Part shown: piece by piece, positions 17,302 through 27,255 of the stretch
How positions within the stretch are numbered: position 1 is the first letter of the stretch
Layout: each line of letters begins with the position of its first letter
Assembly: GCF_031729055.1 (NCBI RefSeq)
Contig: NZ_JAVMIP010000010.1
Span: forward strand, 41,991 to 105,990
Length of the DNA stretch: 64,000 nt
Direction of reading: 5' to 3'
Origin: Pseudocalidococcus azoricus BACA0444
GTDB lineage: Bacteria > Cyanobacteriota > Cyanobacteriia > Thermosynechococcales > Thermosynechococcaceae
Translations under genes and position numbers: made by a program
The notes under the pieces: model-generated
The model's database searches: none
What the model was told of the DNA's origin: nothing
The model's input: the letters and a program-made list of their open reading frames with translations, nothing else

Positions 17302-18615
17302 TTAAAGTACGGCCGTGGCCTGGGGTACCCCATTCACCCGCTCAAGTTTGGCTCCCAGTTGCTGGAGCTTAGCCTCAATGGCCTCATAGCCTCGATCTAA
17401 GTGGGTTAAACCATAAACTTGGGTTTCTCCTTGGGCAGCCAGTCCGGCTACCACCAAAGCGGCTGTGGCTCGCAGATCTGTCCCCATCACCGGCGCACCG
17501 GATAAAAAGGGAACGCCGCGAATCACCGCATGGTTGCCTTTGATCCGAATATCTGCCCCCATCCGATTCAATTCCGGGACATGGCCAAAACGATTTTCAA
17601 ATACCGTTTCGCTAAAAATACTATTTCCCTCGGCAATGGTCATGAGGGCCATAAAGAGGGATTGCATATCGGTGGGAAATCCTGGATAGGGTAGGGTCTC
17701 GATATCGGTGCTAGTATAAGTCTCCGCCGGGATAAAGCGCAGGGTTTTGGGGGTTTCCTGGACAATTTGCGCCCCCATTTCTTCCAATTTGGCAATGATT
17801 GGGGTGAGGTGATCTGGGAAAACAGGAGCCAGGGTAATCTCAGAACGAGTAATAGCCGCGGCGGTCAGAAACGTCCCCGTTTCGATCCGGTCGGGAATGA
17901 TCTCGTAATCTGTCCCGTGGAGTTTCTGTACCCCAACAATCGTAATGGTGTTTGTCCCGGCCCCGCGAATTTTTGCCCCCATCGAGCGACAGAAATTGGC
18001 CAAATCCACCACTTCCGGTTCCTGGGCGGCATTTTCAATAATGGTTTCCCCATCCGCCAAGGTTGCGGCCATCATCAACGTTTCCGTGGCCCCCACACTG
18101 GGATAGTCAAGATAGATTTTTGCCCCTTTCAGTTTGCGGGCGTAGGCCTGGACAATGCCATGTTCAATATGGACTTCTGCTCCCATGGCTTGTAACCCCC
18201 GCACATGGAGTTCAACGGGGCGGGCCCCAATGGCACAGCCACCCGGTAAGGGCACACGGGCCGTTCCCAGGCGAGCTAAGAGGGGGCCAATGGCAAAGAA
18301 ACTAGCCCGTAACTGACTGACCAGTTCATAGGGAGCATGGGCTGAGGTTAGGTGGCGAGAGTCGAGGGAGAGGCCGCCTTTAGAGGGGAAAAGCTTTACG
18401 CCCAGGGCCTGGAGAATTTCCCCCATCCGGTTAATGTCAGCCAAGGCAGGAACGTTGTGAAAATGACAGGTATCTTCCGCTAACAAGGCTCCAGTCATCA
18501 ACACCAAGGCCGAATTTTTGGCTCCACTGATCTTGACGTGACCACTCAGTTGTCGTCCGCCGTAAATCCGCAGATAGGGCTGATCCTGAGAAATGGTGTT
18601 AATCAGTGGGGGCAT
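17302..18615 (-). CDS. murA: UDP-N-acetylglucosamine 1-carboxyvinyltransferase MurA
   Basis: A 437-residue MurA, which transfers enolpyruvate from PEP to UDP-GlcNAc in the first step of peptidoglycan synthesis. [20 protein letters not shown] (15-34) is the typical start, with the substrate Lys-Asn pair. The catalytic Cys is C127 in [16 protein letters not shown]-terminal motifs such as [15 protein letters not shown] are present. The frame is open 64 codons further upstream, but that sequence is low-complexity and unlike the family. I choose the ATG giving [10 protein letters not shown]; the true start might be a few codons away. Confidence 0.95.
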   Translation of the reverse strand: MPPLINTISQDQPYLRIYGGRQLSGHVKISGAKNSALVLMTGALLAEDTCHFHNVPALADINRMGEILQALGVKLFPSKGGLSLDSRHLTSAHAPYELVSQLRASFFAIGPLLARLGTARVPLPGGCAIGARPVELHVRGLQAMGAEVHIEHGIVQAYARKLKGAKIYLDYPSVGATETLMMAATLADGETIIENAAQEPEVVDLANFCRSMGAKIRGAGTNTITIVGVQKLHGTDYEIIPDRIETGTFLTAAAITRSEITLAPVFPDHLTPIIAKLEEMGAQIVQETPKTLRFIPAETYTSTDIETLPYPGFPTDMQSLFMALMTIAEGNSIFSETVFENRFGHVPELNRMGADIRIKGNHAVIRGVPFLSGAPVMGTDLRATAALVVAGLAAQGETQVYGLTHLDRGYEAIEAKLQQLGAKLERVNGVPQATAVL

Positions 18616-18703
18616 ATAGTTTTCGTAAAAAGTAATGTAAAGTTCCCCCAAATTGTAGCGGAAAGACTGCCTAATTATGCATTTTTTATGATGTGAAGCC
18701 TGT

Positions 18704-19114
18704 CTAAATCGGGGGTGATTCTTGATGTTGGGCGGTAAAGATGGCTCGACGCAGGCCTTGGTTATTGAGTTTGTAGCTATACAGCCCCAGTTGTTTGGCC
18801 AAGGCAATTAGTTGTGATCGTTCCAGGCCCTCTAGTTCCAGCCAAGATAGATTGCCAAGGAGGGGCACTTCCGGGTTGAGGGCGGTTTCGAGTTCTTTTT
18901 TCAGATCATTCAGTTCAGTTTCTAAAGCATTCAGGCGTTGCAAGACAGTTGGACAAGTTGGGGTAGTGGGCTGGAAATACTCTTGAAGAATTTGTCGGAG
19001 GGCCTGGGCGGTGGAGGGAAGATGGTGCTGACGTTGCCATTGTTGAAGTTGGGCATAGAGGGCTGGATCAAGAGTAACCGTTACTTTTTGGGAAAAAGAG
19101 GATGCCGCAGCCAT
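18704..19114 (-). CDS. Ribbon-helix-helix/coiled-coil protein
   Basis: A 136-residue protein. Residues ~9-48 ([20 protein letters not shown], then a helix ending RQILQEYF) look like a CopG/Arc-type ribbon-helix-helix DNA-binding unit. A coiled-coil segment follows at ~58-82 ([20 protein letters not shown]). The C-terminal ~40 residues ([20 protein letters not shown]) resemble a SAP- or Rho-N-like helical pair. That combination suggests a small nucleic-acid-binding regulator. It sits just upstream of murA on the same strand. I do not know its target. Confidence 0.6.
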   Translation of the reverse strand: MAAASSFSQKVTVTLDPALYAQLQQWQRQHHLPSTAQALRQILQEYFQPTTPTCPTVLQRLNALETELNDLKKELETALNPEVPLLGNLSWLELEGLERSQLIALAKQLGLYSYKLNNQGLRRAIFTAQHQESPPI

Positions 19115-19314
19115 AGGTACGAGGATGTGAATGAGGACTCAAAAAAAACCGACAAACTAGATTAAGTCTGCCGGCTCGTTGTGTGTTCCCTGTTGATGAC
19201 TCGGATAGTACTGAGTCAATTCTGATTATGCCTGATTCCTTGGGGGTATTATTGTGATCCAAATCACTGATGCTTGGGAACTCCCCTGATCTGTGACTAA
19301 AATTAATTTTGACT

Positions 19315-20346
19315 ATGGAAGATGTTGATGGCTACCTGCTTAAATGTACCCAGGCCCCGGCAATCGGGCGCAGGCGTTTGCTGTTGCATATCAACGGCGT
19401 AACCAGTGATCAAGATAGACAATATCGAGACCTAAAGCAACTGGCCCAATTAACTCAGGCCAACCCCCTCGATATGTACGGCATTCATAATCAGACCCAT
19501 GGGTTTGAAGCCGATTTACTAGAAAGCTTATTGGGAAAAGCGGAACTCTATCGCTACTGGCCTGGGGAAATGACTCCCGAAGCAGCGCAGCGACTCCAGG
19601 CCTATGGGCAATTACTCAATGCGCTTTGTGTGCAGGACTTAGCTCCAGATGCTGATATGGTAGGCATCGCGAAAACCCTATTACCAGGAAAACTAACCTT
19701 GCCCCTGAGTGAACAAAACCTATCGAGTTTGCAGGCTGTGTTGCAGTTGCCGTTTATTCAGAAAATGGGTTGGTTGGAGTTTGCCAATTATATTTACGGG
19801 ACATTACCACCGGGTGCACCGCGACCGACATTACGGTTAGCCTATGAGATTTTGCGGGGTATCCAGGCCGGTGCGGAAATTTTTATTGTCGCCCACAGTC
19901 AAGGGTTAATTATTACGGCATTGGCTTGTCGGATGGTGGAGATAGTGCTGAAGGGTTCCCCCAAGTGGGCGGAAATGCTGCGGATTGTTGGCTATGGGCC
20001 GGTGATTTTATGGGCGGATTTACCAGCAGTTTTACATCAACAAACGGTTTTGATTCAGCATCGCCAAGATCTGGTGGCCGAGTCCTTAAGTAATATGCGG
20101 CAAATGGGGGTGTGGAATAATGTCCAGGCCCAGCTACAAAATTTGTTGAATAATTCTGATGGCCTGTTTAAGGCGATGGAACGAGATAGCCATCATGCCG
20201 CTAGTAACTATTTAGGGTTACAGGATAATTTGACTAGTCAACGGAGCAGCAAGTTAATTCAACTTTTACTCACGGAAAACTGGCAAACCAGTCCTTGGAT
20301 TTCTGGTCTGGCGGGGAACCGGATTATTTTAGAAGCAGAGGTTTAA
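19315..20346 (+). CDS. Alpha/beta-hydrolase-like protein of unknown substrate
   Basis: A 343-residue protein. RRLLLHINGVTSD (20-32) resembles the first strand and oxyanion loop of alpha/beta hydrolases, and IVAHSQGLIITALA (191-204) is a nucleophile elbow (AHSQG, Ser195). The region between is helical. I cannot place the acid and His with confidence. It may be a lipase or esterase, or a scaffold related to the fold. I start at ATG; a TTG two codons earlier is possible. Its stop is two bases before the peptidase GTG, so the pair is translationally coupled. Confidence 0.6.
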   Translation: MEDVDGYLLKCTQAPAIGRRRLLLHINGVTSDQDRQYRDLKQLAQLTQANPLDMYGIHNQTHGFEADLLESLLGKAELYRYWPGEMTPEAAQRLQAYGQLLNALCVQDLAPDADMVGIAKTLLPGKLTLPLSEQNLSSLQAVLQLPFIQKMGWLEFANYIYGTLPPGAPRPTLRLAYEILRGIQAGAEIFIVAHSQGLIITALACRMVEIVLKGSPKWAEMLRIVGYGPVILWADLPAVLHQQTVLIQHRQDLVAESLSNMRQMGVWNNVQAQLQNLLNNSDGLFKAMERDSHHAASNYLGLQDNLTSQRSSKLIQLLLTENWQTSPWISGLAGNRIILEAEV

Positions 20347-20348
20347 GG

Positions 20349-21692
20349 GTGAATGATTTCCTAGCACGGCGACGGGGTCTGGCGAAAAACTGTTCACATC
20401 CGGTATTACTCTGGGCGGGGAGTCGGGTTAGTCGTAATTTTGCTGCCAATACTTATCCATTTCGAGCCAGTAGTCATTTTCTCTATTTCACTGGGTTGAA
20501 CTTAGCCGAGACCGTAATTTATCTCGAAGCTGGTAATTTAATTCTCTTTTGGGACGAACTACCGGAATCTGCTGCTCTTTGGCATGGCGATAGTCCAACC
20601 CGCGACCAATTAGCCGATCAACTCCAGGCCCAGGCCAGTTATCCCCTTGCTAAACTTGCTCAATTCACTGCCAACGCCGCCACCATTCCCCTAGTTAACC
20701 CCCATGACCGTCAACACCAGGCCCAGATTTTGAACCGCCCCGTTGAATTTCCCCTAGTTGCTGAGGATTTGGCACTGGCCCAGGCTTTGATTGATCTACG
20801 CCTTACCCAGGATGCCGCCGCCCGATCCGAAATTTCCCAGGCCATTGCAGTCACGATCCGGGCCCAGCAAGCGGGGATGAAAATTACTCAAAATGCCAAA
20901 ACCGAAGCTAAAGTCCGGGCCTGGATGGAACAAGTCGTTGCCGCCCATCAGTTTAATCTCGCCTACACCAGTATCGTCACCACCCAAGGCCAGGTTTTAC
21001 ATCAAGAACATTCACCTCATACCCTCAAACCCGGCGATCTGCTGCTGGTAGATTTAGGAGCCGAAACTCCCGGCGGTTGGGCTGCGGACATCACTCGAAC
21101 TTGGCCCGTTTCTGGGAAATTCAGTGCTACACAAAGAGAAATTTATGAAGTGGTCTTAGCCGCCCAAACCCAGGCCATTGCTGCCATTAAACCCGGCGTT
21201 GAATTTTGGGAGATTCATAGGATTGCCTTGCAAGTAATTACAGAAGGGCTATTCGGGTTAGGAATTCTTCAAGGTTCACTCAGGGATTTATTGGCATTGG
21301 AGATTGGGACAACATTCTTTCCTCACGGAATTGGGCATTTACTTGGTCTGGATGTCCATGACATGGAGGATTTAGGGGATTTAGCGGGTTATGGGCCTGG
21401 TCGCAATCGTAGTCCCAAACCTGGATGGCGGTATTTACGGTTACATCGGCCGCTCCAAGAACATATGGTGGTGACAATTGAACCGGGCTTTTACCAAATT
21501 CCCCAACTCTTGAACCAGGCCCGGCTTGATCCCAACCTCGGCCAATGGATTAACTGGGTAGTCCTGACCAAATTTGCCGATGTCAAAGGAATTCGGATTG
21601 AGGATGATGTTTTAGTCACAGCGAATGGGGCTGAGGTGTTGAGTCAGGGCCTGGTCAAAAAAACCGATGATCTGGAATCTTTGTGGCTGTAA
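20349..21692 (+). CDS. pepP: Xaa-Pro aminopeptidase (PepP, M24B family)
   Basis: A 447-residue aminopeptidase P. It removes N-terminal residues preceding proline and needs two metal ions. The N-terminal AMP_N domain is at ~8-140 and the pita-bread domain at ~175-430. Metal ligands are seen in DLGAETPGGWAADITRTWPV (two Asp), FPHGIGHLLGLDVHD (His), TIEPGFY (Glu) and GIRIEDDVLVT (Glu). The frame is open 18 codons further upstream inside the previous gene. The GTG directly after that gene's stop gives a start (MNDFLARRRGL) that matches PepP proteins. Intact and typical. Confidence 0.93.
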   Translation: MNDFLARRRGLAKNCSHPVLLWAGSRVSRNFAANTYPFRASSHFLYFTGLNLAETVIYLEAGNLILFWDELPESAALWHGDSPTRDQLADQLQAQASYPLAKLAQFTANAATIPLVNPHDRQHQAQILNRPVEFPLVAEDLALAQALIDLRLTQDAAARSEISQAIAVTIRAQQAGMKITQNAKTEAKVRAWMEQVVAAHQFNLAYTSIVTTQGQVLHQEHSPHTLKPGDLLLVDLGAETPGGWAADITRTWPVSGKFSATQREIYEVVLAAQTQAIAAIKPGVEFWEIHRIALQVITEGLFGLGILQGSLRDLLALEIGTTFFPHGIGHLLGLDVHDMEDLGDLAGYGPGRNRSPKPGWRYLRLHRPLQEHMVVTIEPGFYQIPQLLNQARLDPNLGQWINWVVLTKFADVKGIRIEDDVLVTANGAEVLSQGLVKKTDDLESLWL

Positions 21693-21704
21693 ACCTGTTT
21701 GCAA

Positions 21705-22102
21705 TTAATCGGGGTTGCTTAACCAGGCCTGGAACTCAGAAATATCTTTCAACCCAAGCAAAGCCTCACTCAAGGCCTCTAATCTCTCAGTCGTTAATGA
21801 CCGAACCTGAGCCGCAATTGCTGGATCAATTTGAATCCCTAACATCTTGCCAACTCCCTCCAGGCCAGCCTTAGGAAACCTACTCACTAATATAGTTTCG
21901 ATCCCATCCAACCATTGGTTGTAATCCGGGGCGGTGGTAATTGAACTCAACAATCTTGGGGTAGCAGGATCTGACTTTCTCTCTCTTTCCCCACGGGGGC
22001 CGCAAATTCATACTCACAGGCTGGATCCAGGCCGAGGATCAGTTCACTCAAAAGACGACTGCGAAAGAGAAAAATAGCCTAGAATCACGGATCAGTTTTC
22101 AT
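21705..22102 (-). pseudogene. Decayed Rpn/PD-(D/E)XK nuclease-like gene with DUF4351 tail
   Basis: The minus strand opens with MKTDP then a stop, the usual beginning of Rpn-type recombination-promoting nuclease proteins (MKTDPLFY in relatives). In another phase it continues with SELILGLDPACEYEF, like the next block of that family. The last 82 codons encode a DUF4351-like tail (VSRFPKAGLEGVGKMLG, then TERLEALSEALLGLKDISEF). Full-length relatives are around 300 residues; here only ~130 codons remain, with stops and frame changes. The central nuclease core has been lost. The 82-residue frame alone is unlikely to be functional. A second relic of the same family is at 6073-6198. Confidence 0.65.
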
Positions 22103-22254
22103 CTAAACACCCAATCGCTCGATTAATTCTCTCCTCAATACAATAACCCTACTGATATTGAAGCTATCTTAGCCATGAACAGCCCTTAACAATTCGTTAT
22201 CCTAAAAAGGGTTTAGACAAGACATCACCATTTGGACATTTTGGATATTCAGCC

Positions 22255-23148
22255 ATGACATCCCTTGTTGAATCCCTTAAAGCACCAGAAAACACCCAGG
22301 CCTGGCAGTGGCGGGATTATCACATTAACTACACGGCCCAGGGAGAAGGACAACCCCTCGTCTTGGTGCATGGGTTTGGGGCAGCGATTGGCCATTGGCG
22401 GCAAAACATCCCGGCCTGGGTGACGGCTGGTTATCAGGTTTTTGCTTTGGATTTATTGGGGTTTGGGGATTCCGATAAGCCAGATGTAGATTACTCCATC
22501 GAACTTTGGGCCGAGATGTTACAGGAGTTTTGGCAAGCTCAGATTCAAACCCCGGCGGTGTGGGTGGGAAACTCCATTGGTGGTTTAATTTCTCTGACCG
22601 TAGCAGCCCAGGCCCCAGAAATGACCCAAGGCGTGATTTTACTCAACTGTGCCGGGGGGCTGAGCCATCGTCCAGAAGAACTCCACTGGCCGCTGAATTG
22701 GGTCATGGCTGGGTTTACAAAATTGGTGACAACCCCCGGCCTGGGAACCTTTATTTTTAACCAAGTCCGCCAACCCCAACGGATTCGGAATACCCTCAAA
22801 CAGGTCTATGGCAATCAAGCGGCCATTACCGATGAGTTAATCGAGATTCTTTACCGTCCTTCCTGTGATCCCAATGCCCAAAATGTCTTTGCCCGCATTT
22901 TAGCCGCACCGCCAGGGCCTCGGATTGCGGAACTGCTGCCCCAAATTAAGGCTCCCATGCTTGTCTTGTGGGGGGAAACAGATCCCTGGACTCCAGTGAA
23001 AGGGGGCGATATTTTCCAGGCCTGGGGCCAAGATCATCCTGTGGAATTTATTACCCTCCCGGAAACCGGCCATTGTCCCCACGATGAGCGACCCGAACAG
23101 GTCAATGCCTTGGTGATTAACTGGCTAGGACAACTTCCCACCGTTTAA
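22255..23148 (+). CDS. Alpha/beta hydrolase (plastid-type family)
   Basis: A 297-residue serine hydrolase. Oxyanion loop LVHGFGAAIGHWRQN (37-51), nucleophile elbow GNSIGG (Ser107), acid Asp243 in LWGETDPWTP and His273 in ETGHCPHDERPEQV form a full catalytic triad. The GNSIGG elbow and the GFGAAIGHWR loop are shared with cyanobacterial and chloroplast hydrolases, including the pheophytinase-like group, but the substrate cannot be read from sequence. It stands alone, followed convergently by citrate synthase 11 bases on. Confidence 0.8.
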   Translation: MTSLVESLKAPENTQAWQWRDYHINYTAQGEGQPLVLVHGFGAAIGHWRQNIPAWVTAGYQVFALDLLGFGDSDKPDVDYSIELWAEMLQEFWQAQIQTPAVWVGNSIGGLISLTVAAQAPEMTQGVILLNCAGGLSHRPEELHWPLNWVMAGFTKLVTTPGLGTFIFNQVRQPQRIRNTLKQVYGNQAAITDELIEILYRPSCDPNAQNVFARILAAPPGPRIAELLPQIKAPMLVLWGETDPWTPVKGGDIFQAWGQDHPVEFITLPETGHCPHDERPEQVNALVINWLGQLPTV

Positions 23149-23159
23149 AGATTTAGATA

Positions 23160-24296
23160 CTAGCGGGCTTCAATGGGAACATAGGCCTGGTCATGGTAAC
23201 CCGCATAGACTTGGGTGGGCCGATAAATTCGATTCGCTTCCAACTGTTCTTTCCAGTGGGCTAACCACCCGGCGACCCGAGCAATGGCAAACACCGGGGT
23301 AAATAAATCATTGGGAATGCCCAAGCGCCGATAAACTAGCCCTGAGTAGAAGTCCACATTGGGATAAATACCCTTGGGCCCCAGTTCCTGACTAACAATT
23401 TGCTCCAGTTCTAGGGCAATGTCGTAGTACATATCACTGCCAAAGCGGGCAAACAGATCCTCCGCTAACTTTTGCAGGATCGTGGCGCGGGGATCCTTGA
23501 CCTTATAAACCCGATGCCCAAATCCAGGGATCTTCGCTTTGCGCGCTAGACAAGCATCCACAAAAGGGCGGACTTTTTCAACACTGCCAATTTCCTCCAA
23601 CATTTCAATCACTTCTTCATTTGCGCCGCCATGCAAGGGGCCAGCCAAAGTTCCCACCGCTGAAGCCACAATCGCATAGGGATCCGTCAATGTAGAAGCC
23701 GTTACTCGCGCCGAAAAAGTCGAGGCATTCATAGTGTGTTCAGCATGAAGAGTCAAGCAGGTATCAAAGATATGAGCGGCAACGGGATCCGGCTCGCGTT
23801 CACTCAACATATAAAGAAAATTAGCGGCGTAGTCGAGATCATCCTTGGGGGTGACGGGATCATTCCCTTTGCGAATCAGTTGAAAGGCTGCTACCATCGT
23901 CGGAATTTTGGCCAACAAGCGCACCACCGCCGCCCGGATATAGGCCGGATCATCTAAGGCCCGCCGAGAATAGAACAGCCCCAATGCCGCCGCCGAGGCC
24001 TGGAGGGCATCCATGGGATGGCCACTTTCCGGGAAGCATTTCATCATGTCGCGGATGCGGTACTTAACCCGGCGATGATATTGAATTTCATAACAAAAAT
24101 CCCGTAGCTCCTCGGCCGTGGGTAATTTGCCCCAAATGAGGAGGTAGGAGGTTTCCAGAAAGGTGCTTTTTTCCGCCAATTCTTGAATCGGGATGCCGCG
24201 ATATTCCAACCGCCCAACCTGACCATCCACAAAACTGACACTGGACTGTGCTGCCGGAATTCCTTCCAGGCCGGGGCGATATTCACAAGCAACCAT
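23160..24296 (-). CDS. gltA: Citrate synthase
   Basis: A 378-residue citrate synthase, condensing acetyl-CoA and oxaloacetate. Conserved catalytic blocks are present: LHAEHTMNASTFSAR (first His), GPLHGGANEEVIEML (second His) and GFGHRVYKVKDPRA, with the Asp in the DFYSGLVY region. Length matches the bacterial short (type I-like) enzyme. The frame continues upstream to 24341, but the start MVACEYRPGLEGIPAA is the family one and has AAAGGAC before it. In cyanobacteria this feeds 2-oxoglutarate for nitrogen assimilation. Confidence 0.95.
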   Translation of the reverse strand: MVACEYRPGLEGIPAAQSSVSFVDGQVGRLEYRGIPIQELAEKSTFLETSYLLIWGKLPTAEELRDFCYEIQYHRRVKYRIRDMMKCFPESGHPMDALQASAAALGLFYSRRALDDPAYIRAAVVRLLAKIPTMVAAFQLIRKGNDPVTPKDDLDYAANFLYMLSEREPDPVAAHIFDTCLTLHAEHTMNASTFSARVTASTLTDPYAIVASAVGTLAGPLHGGANEEVIEMLEEIGSVEKVRPFVDACLARKAKIPGFGHRVYKVKDPRATILQKLAEDLFARFGSDMYYDIALELEQIVSQELGPKGIYPNVDFYSGLVYRRLGIPNDLFTPVFAIARVAGWLAHWKEQLEANRIYRPTQVYAGYHDQAYVPIEAR

Positions 24297-24376
24297 TGAA
24301 TTGTCCTTTCGGGATAACAACAAATTAACCATGCAAATCATCCTCGGTAGATTTTCCCCAAGGATTTAGCCATATT

Positions 24377-25666
24377 TTAGGGCAGATTTTCGGAAGTAGC
24401 GGTTAAGCGATGTCCAATATCCCGCCGAAAGTAGGCATTATGAAACTGAACTTGGGCCACGCCGGCATAGGTTTGCGCCAAGGCAGCTTCAACAGTCTCA
24501 CCCCTCCCGACCACTGTTAAGACCCGCCCGCCATCGGTAAACAGTTGCCCATTCGCTGCCCTTGTCCCGGCCTGGAACACGAAGGCCTGGGAATTTGCGG
24601 CCTCAATCCCGGTAATTTCATCCCCCTTTGTAAAATGCCCCGGATACCCTCCCGCTGCCATCACCACACCTGTGGCCATTTGATCAGCCCAGGCCAACTC
24701 TCCTAATTCTGCCAAGGTGCCATTGACACAGGCCAAGAGTAAATCTAAGAGGGGAGTTTTCAACAGCGGCAGGACCACTTGGGTTTCGGGATCACCAAAG
24801 CGGCAATTAAATTCAATCACATAGGGGTCGCCTGCTGGAGTTATCATCAGCCCCGCATAAAGGACACCGCGATAATCAATCCCCCTGGCCTGGAGGGTTT
24901 TAAGGGCAGGTTCGAGAATTTGGGTTTGAATCTTGGCCATTAACTCCCCACTTACCCAAGGCACCGGGGCATAGGCTCCCATTCCCCCTGTATTTGGCCC
25001 CGTATCGCCTTCCCCAATCCGTTTATGATCTTGGGCCGGTAAGAGGGAGCGGATCACGTGGCGATCGGTAAGGGCGAGGACGGAAATCTCTTGGCCCTGC
25101 AAACACTCTTCAATCACAACCCGTTGCCCCGCTGTGCCAAATTCCCCCCCAAAGGCTGCTTCAATGGCTTCAATGGCTTCGGTGATTGAGTTGGCTACTG
25201 TCACCCCTTTGCCTGCGGCCAGGCCATCTGCTTTGACGACTATTGGGGCTTTTTGCTCGCGCACATAATGGATCGCCTCAGTTTCAGTGGTAAAAATAGC
25301 TGCTTGGGCCGTGGGAATGTTGGCTTCAGACATTAAGGCTTTTGCCCAGGCCTTACTGGCTTCAATCTCGGCTCCAGCTTGAGTCGGGCCAAAGGCAGGA
25401 ATCCCCGCAGCTTGCAACCGATCCACCAATCCCAAGGCCAGGGGAACTTCGGGGCCAACCACCACTAAGCCCACCTGCTCATCCACCGCCAACTGGGTAA
25501 TATCAATCAGATCCGTGGCCTGGATCGGGATATTTTGACAGCGTTCGAGCCTGGCCGTCCCCCCATTCCCCGGACAACAGTAGATTTGGGTGACTGTGGC
25601 TGATTTTAATAAGGCCCAGGCCAAGGCGTGTTCTCGCCCCCCACTACCCACAACAATAATTTTCAC
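24377..25666 (-). CDS. purD: Phosphoribosylamine-glycine ligase PurD (GARS)
   Basis: A 429-residue ATP-grasp enzyme that makes glycinamide ribonucleotide in purine synthesis. MKIIVVGSGGREHALAWAL is the canonical N-terminus. APIVVKADGLAAGKGVTVA (~136-154) binds ATP, GPNTGGMGAYAP (~224-235) is characteristic, and YVIEFNCRFGDPETQ (~289-303) is the metal and phosphate site. Standalone PurD, not the PurD-PurM-PurN fusion. It is divergent from the ATPase gene, 209 bases apart. Confidence 0.96.
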   Translation of the reverse strand: MKIIVVGSGGREHALAWALLKSATVTQIYCCPGNGGTARLERCQNIPIQATDLIDITQLAVDEQVGLVVVGPEVPLALGLVDRLQAAGIPAFGPTQAGAEIEASKAWAKALMSEANIPTAQAAIFTTETEAIHYVREQKAPIVVKADGLAAGKGVTVANSITEAIEAIEAAFGGEFGTAGQRVVIEECLQGQEISVLALTDRHVIRSLLPAQDHKRIGEGDTGPNTGGMGAYAPVPWVSGELMAKIQTQILEPALKTLQARGIDYRGVLYAGLMITPAGDPYVIEFNCRFGDPETQVVLPLLKTPLLDLLLACVNGTLAELGELAWADQMATGVVMAAGGYPGHFTKGDEITGIEAANSQAFVFQAGTRAANGQLFTDGGRVLTVVGRGETVEAALAQTYAGVAQVQFHNAYFRRDIGHRLTATSENLP

Positions 25667-25875
25667 CAGATGCGCCCTACCCTGAGGTGACTCCTAGGAA
25701 ATTGTGCCATAGGCTTATCCGGTTATGATGTGTCTGTAGCTCCCCTTGTTTAGAGATGAAGATTAAGCTGGCTCCGTGTACCTGGCTTGAGAGATGATTA
25801 AGGTTAAATATTTACAAATTTGTTTGCGTTGCTGTTGTCAATATCAGATGCATCAGGATTTTTAACTTTGCTGCC

Positions 25876-27255
25876 ATGGAAATCCAACGGGTTATCTTAA
25901 ACAATATTGGGCTATTCGAAAACCTGGAAATTGCCTTAGCCCCTACTGAACAGAACCCCAGCAACATCACCGTCTTTGTCGGTAATAACGGCGCAGGTAA
26001 AACCTCTATCTTGAAAGCCTTAGCAACGTCTCTTAGCTGGTTTACGGCTCGCTTACGCACAGAAAAAGGTAGTGGTACTCCTATTCTTGAAGATGCCATC
26101 CTCAACAAGGCTAATGGAGCTAGTATTGAAATAGAAGTCTGCCATAGCTCGATAACACCAAACAATCCTGATCATATTGACTATCGAAGTAAAGTTGAAT
26201 ACCTTAAGTGGACTTTGGCTAAAAATAGAAAAGGACGTAAATCGCAATACACAAGCAACCTCGGTGATTGTACTCGTTTAGCTAGTCTATACCGTGATGC
26301 CCTGACTCATGATGATCAAATTAGTCTCCCCCTTATTGCATTTTATCCTGTTGAACGGGTTGTACTCGATATTCCTCTAAAAATCAGGACTAGACATACC
26401 TTTGGGCAACTAGATGGCTACGATAATTCTTTAAGTCAGGGGGTTGATTTTCGCCGCTTTTTTGAGTGGTTTCGAGAGCGAGAGGATACTGAGAATGAAT
26501 CAGGAATATCTCCAGATCTTCTGAATAAACTCAGGCCATTATATAAAGAAATTCCAGATGTATGGCAATATTTGAATGAACTCCAGGCCTCGGCTAGAGA
26601 TCGACAATTAACCGCGGCCCGCACTGCAATTAGCCAATTTATGCCCTACCTGGAAAACCTGAGAATCCGCCGTAAACCTCGCCTCCACATGGCAGTTGAC
26701 AAAAATGGTGAAACCTTGAATGTAGCCCAACTTTCCCAAGGTGAGAAATCCCTGATGGCTCTTGTGGGTGATATTGCTCGGCGTTTGGCCATGTTGAATC
26801 CTGCCTTAGAAAACCCTTTAGCAGGTGATGGTATCGTTTTGATTGATGAAGTTGATTTGCATCTCCATCCTTCCTGGCAACGTAGCCTCTGTCATCGCTT
26901 AATTCAGACATTCCCAAATTGTCAGTTTGTTCTGACCACTCATTCACCGCTAGTTATCAGTGATTGTAAGAATGTTTTGGTTTATACCTTAACTAACAGT
27001 GAATTACGACAAATACCCTCTCAGTATGGCCAAGATGCCAATATGGTTTTATTGGATGTCATGGATACCAGCATCCGTAATGAGAAAATTGATACTAAAC
27101 TGAAAGATTTACTTGAGGCAATACAGGATGACAACCTAGCCCAGGCTCAGGAGTTACTGACGCAATTAACTGAAGAGTTACCCCCTAATCATCTCGAACT
27201 AGTCAAAGCTAAACTACTGCTTTGTAAACAAGAATTACGCCATGCGAGCCATTAG
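25876..27255 (+). CDS. AAA/ABC-type ATPase, PtuA-like (Septu-type defence)
   Basis: A 459-residue ATPase of the RecF/OLD/SMC-head type. Walker A is GNNGAGKT (36-43), the ABC signature is LSQGEK (286-291), Walker B is VLIDEVD (321-327) followed by LHLHPSWQ, and the H-loop is TTHSP (354-358). There is no TOPRIM or nuclease domain. ATPases of this length followed by an overlapping HNH gene starting MR-x-I-x-KG-x-EP are the PtuA subunits of Septu and of several retron systems, which degrade DNA in phage-infected cells. Here the overlapping partner is present but deleted internally, so the ATPase probably lacks its nuclease. No reverse transcriptase is encoded nearby. Confidence 0.8.
   Translation: MEIQRVILNNIGLFENLEIALAPTEQNPSNITVFVGNNGAGKTSILKALATSLSWFTARLRTEKGSGTPILEDAILNKANGASIEIEVCHSSITPNNPDHIDYRSKVEYLKWTLAKNRKGRKSQYTSNLGDCTRLASLYRDALTHDDQISLPLIAFYPVERVVLDIPLKIRTRHTFGQLDGYDNSLSQGVDFRRFFEWFREREDTENESGISPDLLNKLRPLYKEIPDVWQYLNELQASARDRQLTAARTAISQFMPYLENLRIRRKPRLHMAVDKNGETLNVAQLSQGEKSLMALVGDIARRLAMLNPALENPLAGDGIVLIDEVDLHLHPSWQRSLCHRLIQTFPNCQFVLTTHSPLVISDCKNVLVYTLTNSELRQIPSQYGQDANMVLLDVMDTSIRNEKIDTKLKDLLEAIQDDNLAQAQELLTQLTEELPPNHLELVKAKLLLCKQELRHASH

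Noticed and set aside
18616..18807. 64-codon N-terminal extension of MurA
   Set aside because: Not similar to MurA and overlaps the ribbon-helix-helix gene; the internal ATG fits the family length.
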